Assembly (NCBI GenBank): GCA_963281255.1
Contig: OY725502.1
Span: 1,674,001 to 1,738,000, forward strand
Direction of reading: 5' to 3'
From: Aphrocallistes beatrix
Taxonomy: Eukaryota; Porifera; Hexactinellida; Sceptrulophora; Aphrocallistidae
DNA: 64,000 nt
Shown here: piece by piece, positions 10,225 to 20,108 of the stretch
Layout: every line of letters begins with the position of its first letter
Position numbering within the stretch: the stretch's first letter is position 1
Notes under the pieces: model-generated
Databases searched by the model: none
The model's input: the letters and a program-made list of their open reading frames with translations, nothing else
Told to the model about the DNA's origin: nothing
Made by a program: the position numbers and the translations under genes

Positions 10225-11193
10225 TACATTCAGCTCAACCCTACACTATGCACTATCCACTTCTTAAATATAGCAAACAACTAATGCAAGCAACAATACC
10301 AGGCTGGTCGATAGACTGATAATGCAGCGGCAGTAATAATGACCAGAGGAAATAAACATGTCCACATAGCGACGAGTATTCATATTGCAACTTTTAAGTG
10401 TGAGATCTGCAGCTACTTAATAAAATGTTCTATATTTAAATATTTGAGACCTTTTTTCTTAAAATGAGAATCAATGTTTACTAAGGGGCGAAAATGTGAT
10501 TAGTTTATCTATGATAAATAAATGAATAAACATTTTGTGTAAATATTAATGAGAGAATAGTTCCCATTATTTGAATTGTCTTCTCTCCAGAGTCTAGAAT
10601 TTCCATATCCCGATACTACTAATAAGCTGTGTAGTCTAGACAATAGCATAGATCTATCATTAATAATTACCAATGCATCTTATCATATTGCCATCTCAAA
10701 AAATGAGTTTTGAGGGTATTTATTCGATTTGCCAGTATAGAGTTAATACCAGATGTTCATTCTACTCCTCGTCCCGACACAAATGGAACATTATATACAG
10801 AGTGGCCCTTAAGTTCTGTTACAAGCTTCATCAGGTCTAAAATTTATTATATTTGAACAAGAGAATTTTCGAGTCTAAGACCTGCAACTGTGTTTTGTAT
10901 AGTGGATTTTGTGAAGAAAAAAATGTCCTAGCACGCAGCGAAAATCGCGAATCAGGGCCCACTGCTTCTGTAAAAAAAAATGTCTCCATAATCGATGTTC
11001 CATGACGATTTAACACCAGATGCCTTTCTTTATTTGTGGGATGTAATGATGATAACAACGTTAAAATGTGGAGGCAATCTGAGGTATCTTTTTGATATTT
11101 AAAAGTGAATAAGTAGGTGTTAGATCGGTCTATGTAAAAAAAATGAAGAAAATTCGAGTTTGACTATTCATCTGAATCATTTCCTATCAAAGA
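10225..11193. other. Intergenic DNA with a possible mariner end relic
   Basis: At about 10796 ACAGAGTGGCCCTTAAGTTC resembles the start of a mariner-type terminal repeat, and a similar sequence occurs near 21067. No transposase frame follows. Nothing else is supported. Confidence 0.3.
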
Positions 11194-11626
11194 GGCCTGT
11201 TGCATGAAAAAATGCCCCCACCATGGATATTCATGTAATATGGGGGGGGCAAAATTTAATGGAGTTAGCGTGAAAAATTGCCCCCCCATGAAAAAATGCC
11301 CCCACCATGGATATTCTTGAGTTTAACACTAAATATTGCTGATACTATTTATATACGATACATTTATGAAAGTCATTGCTATTACTTCACACGACTAGTT
11401 TGTTGATTTGCAATGCTTTAGTAAACGAATAGAAGCCAAATAGCATTCAAAATGTTTTGTATAAGCATTGGCATACTTTAGAATATCCATGGTGGGGGGC
11501 ATTTTTTCACGGGGGGGCAATTTTTCACGCTAACTCCATTAAATTTTGCCCCCCCCCCATATTACATGAATATCCATGGTGGGGGCATTTTTTCACGGGG
11601 GGGGCATTTTTTCTAGCAACAGGCCT
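11194..11626. mobile_element. MITE-like element with long G/C-run inverted repeats
   Basis: The ends GGCCTGTTGC and GCAACAGGCC are inverted copies. The arms (about 11194-11320 and 11484-11626) contain repeated modules such as AAAAAATGCCCCCACCATGG and its complement, with long C and G runs. The interior has no frame. The doubled module in each arm gives the arms a repetitive foldback-like build. Confidence 0.7.
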
Positions 11627-11788
11627 TTAGGTAACAGGTGTTCGTGACTCTCTCTCTACCCTCATGGCCCTCTTGTTAATAAGAATATGATATTGTATTG
11701 TGATCTAAGAAATGAATGCTACTACAAATAACACGAAAAAAGTAACACCCTCACTATGAACATATTTTACACTTGGAACAGCAAACTT

Positions 11789-13385
11789 CTATTCTGTCTT
11801 CTTCTTCTTTGCAGGAGACTTGGCAGTGCTGCTCGAGGCTACTTTAGTTCCTTTCTCTACAGGAGCGAACTCAGGCCTATGCCAAATCATCCTGCCACCT
11901 TTATCTTTAGTTGAGACCATTCCGGGCTTGTCATAGCACTGGCACCAGTCCGCCCACTTCTTGTTGTCATCTGCGTATTTATTGATCCCCAGCGTCACTA
12001 CCTCCAGAGGCACGCTACGGCACAGATCTAGGATGTCTTCTCCTAGAGTGGGACGCATCGTCAAGATGGGAACAAAACATTGAATAATTTTACTAGATGT
12101 AACTTCTGGAGTGTTTGAGATTCTCTAGAATCTAGAATCTACAAGTAGATGCTTAACTACTCTAAGTTTTGATTACCTTAAATGGTCATAAAATCAGATA
12201 ATTCAGCAATTCTGATAGAAGTGTGATTTTAACCTAACTGACTACTAACTAGAAATGGAATCTGTCTAACTAGCCTCACCTTTCGCTCCGTCCTGAGTCT
12301 CCGAGTCGGCTAGAGGCTGCAGCACCTCTCTGGCGGGAAGGAAAGGGTCTATTCCAGCTCGGAACAGAATCTCAGCTCTCAGGTAGTTCCCAATACCGTT
12401 AAAGAACAGCTGTTCCAACAGAGTCTCGCAAATACGACCGTTGAATTGCTACATAGAAACACATATAAAGAGATGTTAGTGTGTTTATTAATGGTATGGA
12501 ACCCTTCAAGAAAAAAAGTGATTCAGCTGCTCTATCATGTTCTGTAGGCTGGCACCGGCACTAGCTAACATTATTATTATTTGGTCTAATGGCAAGGTTT
12601 ATATTGTTGTAATTAGAAATAGAATGTAGCTCACCTTAGCTTTGAGGTTGGAGAGGACATTCTTTCTGAAGGCCTCGTACTCATTGACAGGATCTGGTCC
12701 TCTCCTTTCCGACCACAACTCTCCCTCTGCCGCCACTCGCCACACCCCTAAGCCCCTCTGATCCGTGAAGAAGAGTGAGTGGGATTCAGTCGTGGAGAGG
12801 AACTGGAGCTTGGCATACTTGGGAGGATTTTCTGTCTTGTTGAAAAATATTAGCCCTAAACAGAAAACAATCCATTTAATCAGATATGTTATAGATGAAG
12901 GTCGTTGATATCGTTCAGAAGGAATCAGCCCACATCCATAGAGAAGTTGAAAATATATTCGTAGTTGTATCTTCTGATACGCCATCATTTTGAGAAGATA
13001 TTGCCAATACGTAAGCCTAGTTTTATTCTGAGGGCGTAGCAGTCTTTTAGGCCAATTCGGAATGATCAAGTGTATACATACTTTTTTTAAGGCCAGTCGG
13101 CCGAGAAGAATCGTGAAGAAATTAATGAGTAAAGTATAATTAGGGCTAACCTATGAGTCCGAAGTGTATCAAAATCCTGATCTCCTTAGCTGCCCCCTCT
13201 CCAACTCCGAACAGAACGATGGCCAACTCTTTTCCTCGACATTCCCCCCGGATACCGAACTCTTTCCAGGGGATTGCAATATCTGGATTCTTAGCGGATG
13301 AGTTCAGAATTTGCTTGAAAGTGAACTCCTTACTAGCATCGTTAATGATCTTACAGAACAAAGCTATTTCTCCTAGTTCTGGCAT
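11789..13385 (-). CDS. NEIL1: NEIL1-type endonuclease VIII-like DNA glycosylase
   Basis: There are four exons on the minus strand: 13385-13151, 12855-12635, 12448-12280 and 12042-11789. All junctions are GT-AG with matching phase, giving 292 residues. The enzyme removes oxidised bases from DNA by beta,delta-elimination. The start MPE supplies the catalytic Pro and Glu after Met removal. RGKEL supplies the conserved Lys of the N-terminal domain. FFNGIGNYLRAEIL in exon 3 is the helix-two-turn-helix hallmark. GGRMIWH in exon 4 is the zincless-finger arginine. The C-terminus is short and lysine-rich (KKKK) compared with vertebrate NEIL1, which is about 390 residues. Flies and nematodes lack NEIL1, so its presence is mildly informative about lineage. 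Confidence 0.9.
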
Positions 13386-13750
13386 TGTATGATAAAATCA
13401 GACGCAATAGCTTCTATATATAGGATCAGGTGATGCTAATTTTAGAACGCTGCTTGTTATACGTATGATGTAACAAACTAGTCTTAGTCTTTTCAGCTAG
13501 TTGATTTTGGAAATACACATGTCCAGAACTATGAGCTACCAAGAGTTCAACCGTGTAGGTTTCAGAGTACTAACTAGATCAAGAAGAGTTCCTTAGCTAC
13601 AGTACACGTATGTTAGAATAGCTTTGCAGGATGAGAGTATAACTTACAGTGGTTTCCCACGAAATATAATCAGTTGAGTCCACAAGATCTAAAAATTTGT
13701 ATGACAGTTAACGGTAGGGTCCACAGATGTGTAAGAATATACTTATAATA
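13386..13750. other. Intergenic upstream of the NEIL1 homologue
   Basis: AT-rich sequence that presumably contains the glycosylase promoter. No TATA box stands out and no repeat is recognised. Confidence 0.3.
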
Positions 13751-14387
13751 AAAAGTCGAGAGCATGCTCGTTAAGTTGAGAGAGCATGCTCGTTAGGTCG
13801 AGAGAGCATGCTCGTTAGGTCGAGAGAGTATGCTCGTTAGGTCGAGAGAGCATGTTCCTTAAGTCGAAAGAGGATGTTCTACGAATTCATCACATTTATT
13901 CAATTCCTAATGCTATTACCTTTACCAGGGCGGTTGATATGTCTATAATACATGCATTATATTGTGGTAGGAGACATCCATTTCTCAATTGTAAATTCCT
14001 CCTGGGGTTCATATATGAGTAACAAACATTTAAGAGTAATGCTGTATATAGAAATACAGTATTATTGATAGGTTTTCTATTAGCCCTTAGTATACTCCAT
14101 TGGTTACCAGCATCATACCTACTTATAAAAGTAGGAAGTTATTACATATATGAAACATCTCGAACTAGTTTAAACCAATTTTACATCAGGATTTTTATAG
14201 GTGATACTCCGTACGGTAGGTACAGTATCTAGGACGCATGTAGTAGATTCAAATCAGTAAATACCTTTTTTTGAATGTAAAGAATGTAAAAATGTAAGGA
14301 TCTCATGCTCTCTCGACCTAATGAGCATGCTCTCTCGACCTAATGAGCATGCTCTCTCGACTTAACGAGCATGCTCTCTCGACTTTT
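13751..14387. mobile_element. Foldback-like element with tandem-repeat inverted arms
   Basis: The left arm (13751-13880) holds about six tandem copies of a 22-bp unit containing GAGAGAGCATGCTCGTTA. The right arm (about 14301-14387) holds about four copies in inverse orientation. The extreme ends are AAAAGTCGAG and CTCGACTTTT. About 420 bp of AT-rich, non-coding DNA lies between. Inverted termini built of short tandem repeats are the hallmark of foldback elements. Confidence 0.75.
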
Positions 14388-14856
14388 CAATACCTCAGAA
14401 TATAAGGATCCACCACCAAAACATGCATAGAGAAATACTCTATTGGCAATTAAGACTTCATTTGGCTTATATATTAAAACGCTAGGATTTGTTTGTTTGT
14501 TTGTTTGTTTTTCGAATTGATCGAAGAACTGGCAACTCGCAGGACCATGAAAATGGGCATGTAGTTGTCAATGGCAGAGCATTAAAGGAGCGCGCTCCTT
14601 TTAATAAAGTTCCCACAATTTCCCCAGGCCAGGTATCAGAATCTTTCTCGATGTTTCCTCACCAAAAGAAATGTGCGCTTTTAATAGTTAAGTGTTCGCT
14701 TGAAAGAGAAACTGTTATTAATAAAGTTAATAGTTAATATAGCTAGCGTGGATGTCTTGAAAACGTGTACAGTTCATTAAGAACTGGAGCAATTAGGCTT
14801 CCCAGGTTTCATGTTACTATCTCTTCACTATAAAGCATAGCTTGGAAGGATTCAAG
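14388..14856. other. Intergenic DNA with a dispersed repeat
   Basis: About 14470-14580 (TATATTAAAACGCTAG, a GTTT run, then CGAATTGATCGAAGAACTGG) recurs at about 52690-52800, so it is a dispersed repeat of unknown class. A TATAAAG lies at 14830, too close to the next ATG for a normal leader. Confidence 0.4.
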
Positions 14857-15720
14857 ATGTTGCTCATGATGGCTGCTGCTAAGATTCTGTCTGAATCAGT
14901 TTTCTCATCTACAGAGGAGCCCCTGGTGATCCCCTCTGCCCTGGAACCGTTGTGCTCAGCGCCCCTGGTTGAAGACAGCCTATTAACCTTCAACCTAGAC
15001 GCCATACCTGACCTCTACACCTGCATACCTGGGGTGCTACAGTTCAATTACGCAGAGAAGGGGGTACAGTACGGACATGCCGAAGCGAGCGAGCAAACTA
15101 TCAAATGTAACATTCCGCTAGGGATTTCCCCCGCCTCATTTCATCTGACATTGACCCGCAGCCCTGTCTACCGGTCTGGGATCAACTACTCGGGGGTGGT
15201 CCAGGTGGCACACACCTCCGGAGCTACGTTCCAGCTGCTGCTGCCTGGCACCCGGACCTACGACCCAGCCGGGATTTCGGGGGACCCTCACTGCTCGGAG
15301 CGAGTGGGTCCCAGCTGCAGCTCCGCTCTGTTCAAGCTGGTCTACGCCGCTCTGGTTGCTGCCTCGCGCGGGGCCTCTAAGGAGGGAGTCGATCAGCTGT
15401 TCAACGCGTTCTCATCTGTCAATGAGAAGTACCACGGACGCATCATCCTGATGGAGTACATGCAGCAACAGGTAAATTCGGCGGTATTCCTCCTGAAGCA
15501 GCCAGAAGAATACCCCGAGTTTGTGAAGGCTCGGTTCGCAGAGCGGGAGATAGAGATGATTGGGAATAGGGAGCACACAAACGATTATTTTAGTTCTGCG
15601 ACTAAGGTTTCTATGCTACGTCCACCCAGACAATACTTCAGGAAGGTTCAAGCTAAAGATAAGAATATAGCCGACTTGTTGTCCCCTGAAGAATACCAAC
15701 GGTTTTTGAAATTGGTCTAA
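14857..15720 (+). CDS. Unrecognised intronless protein, about 287 residues
   Basis: I chose ATG 14857; the same frame runs upstream to a TTG at 14842 with no ATG. The product starts with a hydrophobic MLLMMAAAKIL stretch. Residues about 40-140 look beta-rich, with IPLGISPASFHLTLTRSP and SGVVQVAHTSGATFQLLLPG. The C-terminal half is helical, with many charged residues (FVKARFAEREIEMIG), and ends in LLSPEEYQRFLKLV. The frame is more G/C-rich than its surroundings and stays open throughout, which supports real coding. No family is recognised and no catalytic motif is seen. An upstream exon is possible, because CAAG directly precedes the ATG. Its neighbour at 16857 is also an unrecognised intronless gene on the same strand. 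Confidence 0.65.
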   Translation: MLLMMAAAKILSESVFSSTEEPLVIPSALEPLCSAPLVEDSLLTFNLDAIPDLYTCIPGVLQFNYAEKGVQYGHAEASEQTIKCNIPLGISPASFHLTLTRSPVYRSGINYSGVVQVAHTSGATFQLLLPGTRTYDPAGISGDPHCSERVGPSCSSALFKLVYAALVAASRGASKEGVDQLFNAFSSVNEKYHGRIILMEYMQQQVNSAVFLLKQPEEYPEFVKARFAEREIEMIGNREHTNDYFSSATKVSMLRPPRQYFRKVQAKDKNIADLLSPEEYQRFLKLV

Positions 15721-16856
15721 GACCGTGAAGGATGTCCTTTTATTCCTCTTATTCTATAATATCGTGGCTTCATTAGTAGAGAAATTGGGTAACGAAACTT
15801 GTATCAGCCTTTCCTATTTATATGTACATAATAAGTTTATATGGAATATGAGATATTAAAAAGTCAGCGCATGCATGTTGTTGAGTACATCTTAGATAGT
15901 AGACCAGCGGTGGGCAACCTGGGGCCCGCGAGACTAAATTTGATGGCCCGCAACTCTTTCAAAACACTCTATTATGAGGCCCGCGTGTTAGTGATTGTAC
16001 TACATAATGGGCCCGCCTAATTTTGGTGTGAAATTGATGCTGAATATCAATATATTTTCTATAATCATTATATAATGATTCAATTTATTTTGGCCATAGT
16101 GGTGTGATAGTAACAAGAACTGACAGATTTGGGGCCCACTTAAGGATTAAGGTTGCCCGCCACTGTAGTAGACGAACAGCGCATCCGCTAAGGACTTTTT
16201 AATATACGTAGTACATGTACGTATGTATAATATCTTTTTCCGCCATAATGTGCATGTACCATATTTCGCAGATTATTATTCGCCGAAAAGCCATTGTCAG
16301 CTCGAATACTCGGCTAAGGGATCATCCAAACACACCCAACACAAAATCCTGAAACTACCTCCCCCTTGTTTTATAAAGTATCACTTACTACGTTTTGTGA
16401 CGTTTGAACTGTCAATGTATACTTTATCAAACCGTCATGATGGATAAACTTAGGGGCCGGACCAATGTTTACGCCAAGTTACTTCATAGTCATATTAGTG
16501 CTTACCGAAGCGCCCCTGATAAAAAATTAAAAGAAATTTGTTTTGAGGATTAAATAATTCACTCTTTTCTCTTCGGAAAGTTTGGTTTACACGGATATGA
16601 TTTTCATCCGCACTAAAGAGTGTCTAATTTCCGAACTAATTAGGACATACTTCAAATGAATCCTCATAGGATTACTGAATTCATGCAGTAACCACATATT
16701 CTAACCTAGAATAAGTACATTTCATTTCAATGACCATTCAATGATATTTGAATTTTAGAATGAGATTATAATTGCTCGAGTAACCTAATCCCTGACAACT
16801 ATAGCAGACAAGTATAAAGCGAATACAACCGCACAGACAATCGATTATGAACTGAT
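15721..16856. other. Intergenic stretch with a hAT-type MITE
   Basis: Apart from the element at 15905-16165 there is AT-rich DNA with no supported gene. A TATAAAG at 16813-16819 may serve the gene at 16857. Confidence 0.4.
15905..16165. mobile_element. hAT-type MITE with perfect 8-bp target duplication
   Basis: The ends are CAGCGGTGGGCAACC and, inverted, CAGTGGCGGGCAACC. Both flanks carry TAGTAGAC (15897-15904 and 16166-16173). An 8-bp duplication with CAG-type inverted ends is diagnostic of hAT. There is no coding frame. Confidence 0.9.
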
Positions 16857-17948
16857 ATGGCAAGATTAGTAGCAAAATACAGAATCATCAAGAAACCCGG
16901 GCCCATCAAAGAGGTGGCGTACATGGGTGAGACTCTAGGGTTTGACATGCAGAGTCAAGTTCCCATGTCAGAGTTCAGAGGAGCTAAGTTCGATGTGCAT
17001 AGCCACTGGGGATACAGCTTTGAGGGGAATAACCTGTGCATGAAGAGCCTCCTCACGAACGATCAGTTACGAATAGAGAGAAGCGATTGGAGAGACATCA
17101 AGATGCTGGACTTCTGTATCAGTGAGAACCTGCTCTACCTGGTGATGGTGCATAAGCAGAGAACCAGCACGCTCTGTCTGTACGTCCTCACACTGACCGG
17201 AGTGCTCGTAACTCTGGCAGAGACCGAGTTTGGGACGTACAGGTCAGCTCAGAGCATAGACAGCGTCCACTTGGTGCAGGAGCCGCACTCGGTCAGTCTC
17301 TTCGTCGAGACGTACTCGCGCACTTCCGCTGCAGAGATGCGACGTGTGGAACTCAGACCTGGAAGGACGCTGATCAACATGAACGAGCTGGCTTGGTACG
17401 AGTGCAGGTGCTACAAGGACCTGTGCACACGAGGGAAGTCCGGGGAGAGGTCGTACGGCGTCCCCAAGATGGCGGTGGACGAGATGTACTACCAAGTGCA
17501 GGAGTCCAACAGGCCGAGACTGCTGCAGGTCTACAACTTCAACACGCAGCTGTCCCGGGAAGTCGTGCTTCGCTCCGCCATGAGGTTGGGCTACACGGAG
17601 GAAGCAGACGCAGAGTTGATTTCCTCCGCTTTCTGCATCGACACTAGGAGAGACCGGATCCTGGTCCCATACGCACGTCTCCGTAGGTTCTTCGACCACC
17701 ACCTCATCCTGAGGATATTCAGCATGAACGGGCTGATGGAGAGGGAGCTGTTCATCTGGGACTGTGAAGCGAATCGGTACCTTGGTTTACCTGGCATTCC
17801 TATGTTAACCAATGCTCCCAACACTTGGTCCTGGCCGATAGAACCCATCGAGATTGTTGTGACAGAGGACGGACAGGTGCTGGTCACCTGGATCAGCGGG
17901 TCTCTGCGGAGTGGTAGCATATGGACTACTCTTACACGATTATATTGA
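16857..17948 (+). CDS. Unrecognised intronless protein, probable beta-propeller
   Basis: The frame encodes 363 residues with coding-like composition, G/C-rich against AT-rich flanks. Several segments have the hydrophobic strand-turn-strand rhythm of propeller blades, for example LLYLVMVHKQRTSTLCLYVL near residue 95 and LILRIFSMNGLMERELFIWD near 283. No NHL, WD or Kelch signature is clear. There is no signal peptide or membrane segment. A TATAAAG lies about 40 bases before the ATG. It lies in a run of intronless plus-strand genes that includes a true NHL propeller at 20109. A propeller fold is inference; the function is unknown. Confidence 0.65.
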   Translation: MARLVAKYRIIKKPGPIKEVAYMGETLGFDMQSQVPMSEFRGAKFDVHSHWGYSFEGNNLCMKSLLTNDQLRIERSDWRDIKMLDFCISENLLYLVMVHKQRTSTLCLYVLTLTGVLVTLAETEFGTYRSAQSIDSVHLVQEPHSVSLFVETYSRTSAAEMRRVELRPGRTLINMNELAWYECRCYKDLCTRGKSGERSYGVPKMAVDEMYYQVQESNRPRLLQVYNFNTQLSREVVLRSAMRLGYTEEADAELISSAFCIDTRRDRILVPYARLRRFFDHHLILRIFSMNGLMERELFIWDCEANRYLGLPGIPMLTNAPNTWSWPIEPIEIVVTEDGQVLVTWISGSLRSGSIWTTLTRLY

Positions 17949-18267
17949 TTCATTCCCAATATTCTAAGTTTTAATTAAAGGTGATGAATTACTATACTTA
18001 CATTCGTTTCCATCATTCGTAGGTATATATTGGAATATAGTATTATATGCAGAGCATTCAACCACATACTTCTCCCCATTCTTATTTTAGCTCCGCTTCC
18101 AGGATATCTAGGGAAGTTCGCTTTCAAAATTTGGTGGTGGCTACCTTATCGCCACTTTTTCTGATGGCTAATAGCCGCCAAATTCTAAATACGTAGATCA
18201 GTACTTTGTAAAATATATCGGTTTAGTTAGCCACCACACTCTTTTAGTGGCTATCGCCACCAAAATG
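17949..18267. other. Short intergenic stretch with a palindromic repeat
   Basis: About 18130-18265 has inverted ends (TTTGGTGGTGGCTA against ATCGCCACCAAAAT) and a sequence related to part of the element at 39040-39342. It is probably a small hAT-type derivative that ends at the 14-3-3 duplication boundary. Confidence 0.4.
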
Positions 18268-19255
18268 AAATAGGATAAGAACAAACCAGTATCGACTAAT
18301 TAATATTAGCGAGTATCATCGTAGTAGAGTTCTTCTGGAGCTGCACTGTCGGTCGCTCGAGCACTTTTCATTAAAGTCAGCATTTGCAGATGATGGAACT
18401 AGTTCGCTGCTTTTCAGAGCACGTCTGTGCTATTCAATGGATGACTACGAAGAACTGAGACCGGTGATGAAGAAGATGACAGTAGTCAAATTTAATAAAT
18501 CTCTAACGTTAAACAAAGAAGAACGAAAGCTGCTCTCATCTGCTTATTATAACTGTTTGGCAAAGAGGAAGAGTGCTTGGCATGTGCTGTGTTCGATTGA
18601 AGAAAAACTCTCTGAACTGTCTGATACCAAATCAATGATAAAGTTAGAAATGGTGTCAGATTCCAAAAAACGTGAAATCAGTGAAATCGTTCAAATTTGT
18701 AATGAAATAATAAACCTTCTCGAGTCTTATCTCTTGACGCCAACCAACACGTCGATCTTAGAGACTAAGCTATTCTACACTAGGATGAAAGCGGACTATT
18801 TCAGAAACCTGGCAGAGGTAGAGACTGGAGACAGGAAGGAGATTGCTATTACTTCTGCTTCAAACGCTTTTGACACCGTTATAGACGCCACATTTTCAAC
18901 CGACACAGCTTCTCTCCTCCCCCTTGCACACCCTGTCAGGCTAAGGATGGGGCTGAGTTACTCTGTGTTTCAGTACGATATTATTCACAATCGTAAATTT
19001 GCTGTGGAATGTGCGGAGAGAACTTGTCAAATGGCATTGAGTGGAATCGATAGTATTACTAGTGTGGATACTTATAAGGACGCGGTTTTGGTAGTCTCTC
19101 TCGTGAAAGATAACATTTCGTTGTGGAAAATTGAACTAGAACAGAATACTGACGATGTTAGTAAACCTTCTTAGTGTATATTTATTTATTTATTTATTTC
19201 TAAATCATTGTGCAGCATTAGATACAAATTATATGTATACGTATATATATATATT
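18268..19255 (+). repeat. Inverted segmental duplication, left copy
   Basis: About 1 kb here recurs inverted at about 32795-33782. It includes roughly 165 bp upstream of the coding frame, the whole intronless 14-3-3 frame and about 80 bp downstream. The coding part is nearly identical in the two copies. The flanking parts have diverged more, with insertions of a few bases. Confidence 0.85.
18437..19174 (+). CDS. Divergent 14-3-3 protein, copy 1, start codon lost
   Basis: The 245-residue intronless frame is a 14-3-3 homologue: LNKEERKLLSSAYYN, YFRNLAEVETGD, HPVRLRMGLSYSVFQYDI and DNISLWKIEL match the conserved core. 14-3-3 proteins are dimers that bind phosphoserine/threonine peptides. Compared with the human zeta groove, Lys49 is Tyr, Arg56 is Lys, Tyr128 is Asn and Asn173 is Ser, while Arg127 is kept. 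The ATG used by the inverted copy at 33665 reads TTT here. The first in-frame ATG is therefore internal and removes 18 residues of helix A, part of the dimer interface. This copy is either N-terminally shortened or dying. Confidence 0.8.
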   Translation: MDDYEELRPVMKKMTVVKFNKSLTLNKEERKLLSSAYYNCLAKRKSAWHVLCSIEEKLSELSDTKSMIKLEMVSDSKKREISEIVQICNEIINLLESYLLTPTNTSILETKLFYTRMKADYFRNLAEVETGDRKEIAITSASNAFDTVIDATFSTDTASLLPLAHPVRLRMGLSYSVFQYDIIHNRKFAVECAERTCQMALSGIDSITSVDTYKDAVLVVSLVKDNISLWKIELEQNTDDVSKPS

Positions 19256-20108
19256 TTTGTTCGAAGGATGCTGACAATTTTAAGACGAATATTTCTAAGA
19301 TTTGGAGAGTAAATTAAGTATATTTTCGCGAATTTCTCACTGATTTGGTCTAAAATATGTTCCCTAATGATTTGTTACGATTGTTACACTTTGGTAGTCT
19401 TATATCCATTAGTGCCGGGCAGTGGAGAGTGGAGGAAGCTGTGCTATGGCAGGACTTCACACAAACTTAGATTACAACTAAACCCCAGAATTATGTTAAT
19501 TGAGTCTAGATATATATCCCGATTACATTTTTATTCCACTCTAGTCCGAGATTTTCTTTTCCCTAGGTGACAACAATAACTGTAGATCGATATTTGAGTG
19601 TCTAAGATTTAAACATTTTTCTGGGGGTCAAGCCCCCCCCCCCAGACGGTTTTATTTTATTTTCCAAAACTTGGTGCTTATGAGCGTAAGTCTTCCATTA
19701 AAAGTGATAAAAGATTGAAAATTGAATCACAAGTGTATACTAGTATTCCCTGCATGATGTACCAACATAAATCCTAATGATGACTCATCATTAAGTGATT
19801 ACGTCATCATGACATCTGGGGCCTCATTCTAAGAATTTCATAGCAATTCTAAGAAATATTTTTAGAATGGCATTTAGAATTAAATTAAGAAAAATTCTAA
19901 GACTTTAGTGAATGAGGCCCCTGAACTCTTTGATGACCACAGGCGCCCGTAGGGCGACTGTGTATACGAAATGCTCGCCAGCCGCGCTACGAAGTGTGCT
20001 TGTCCAAATCAATGACTAATATGGGCTTGATAGAACAAGAACCTAGTTTTCCATAGTGACAGGCTATTCTACTCATATCTGTGCATGAATCATTAGCATC
20101 TTACCGTG
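19256..20108. other. Intergenic DNA with dispersed repeats
   Basis: About 19400-19620 recurs inverted near 51880-52050, so it is a dispersed repeat. A small palindromic element lies at 19818-19921. No gene is supported. Confidence 0.45.
19818..19921. repeat. Small palindromic MITE-like repeat
   Basis: The ends GGGGCCTCATTC and GAATGAGGCCCC are inverted copies around a series of CTAAGAAT/ATTCTAAG motifs. It can fold into a hairpin of about 100 bases. There is no coding potential. Confidence 0.6.
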
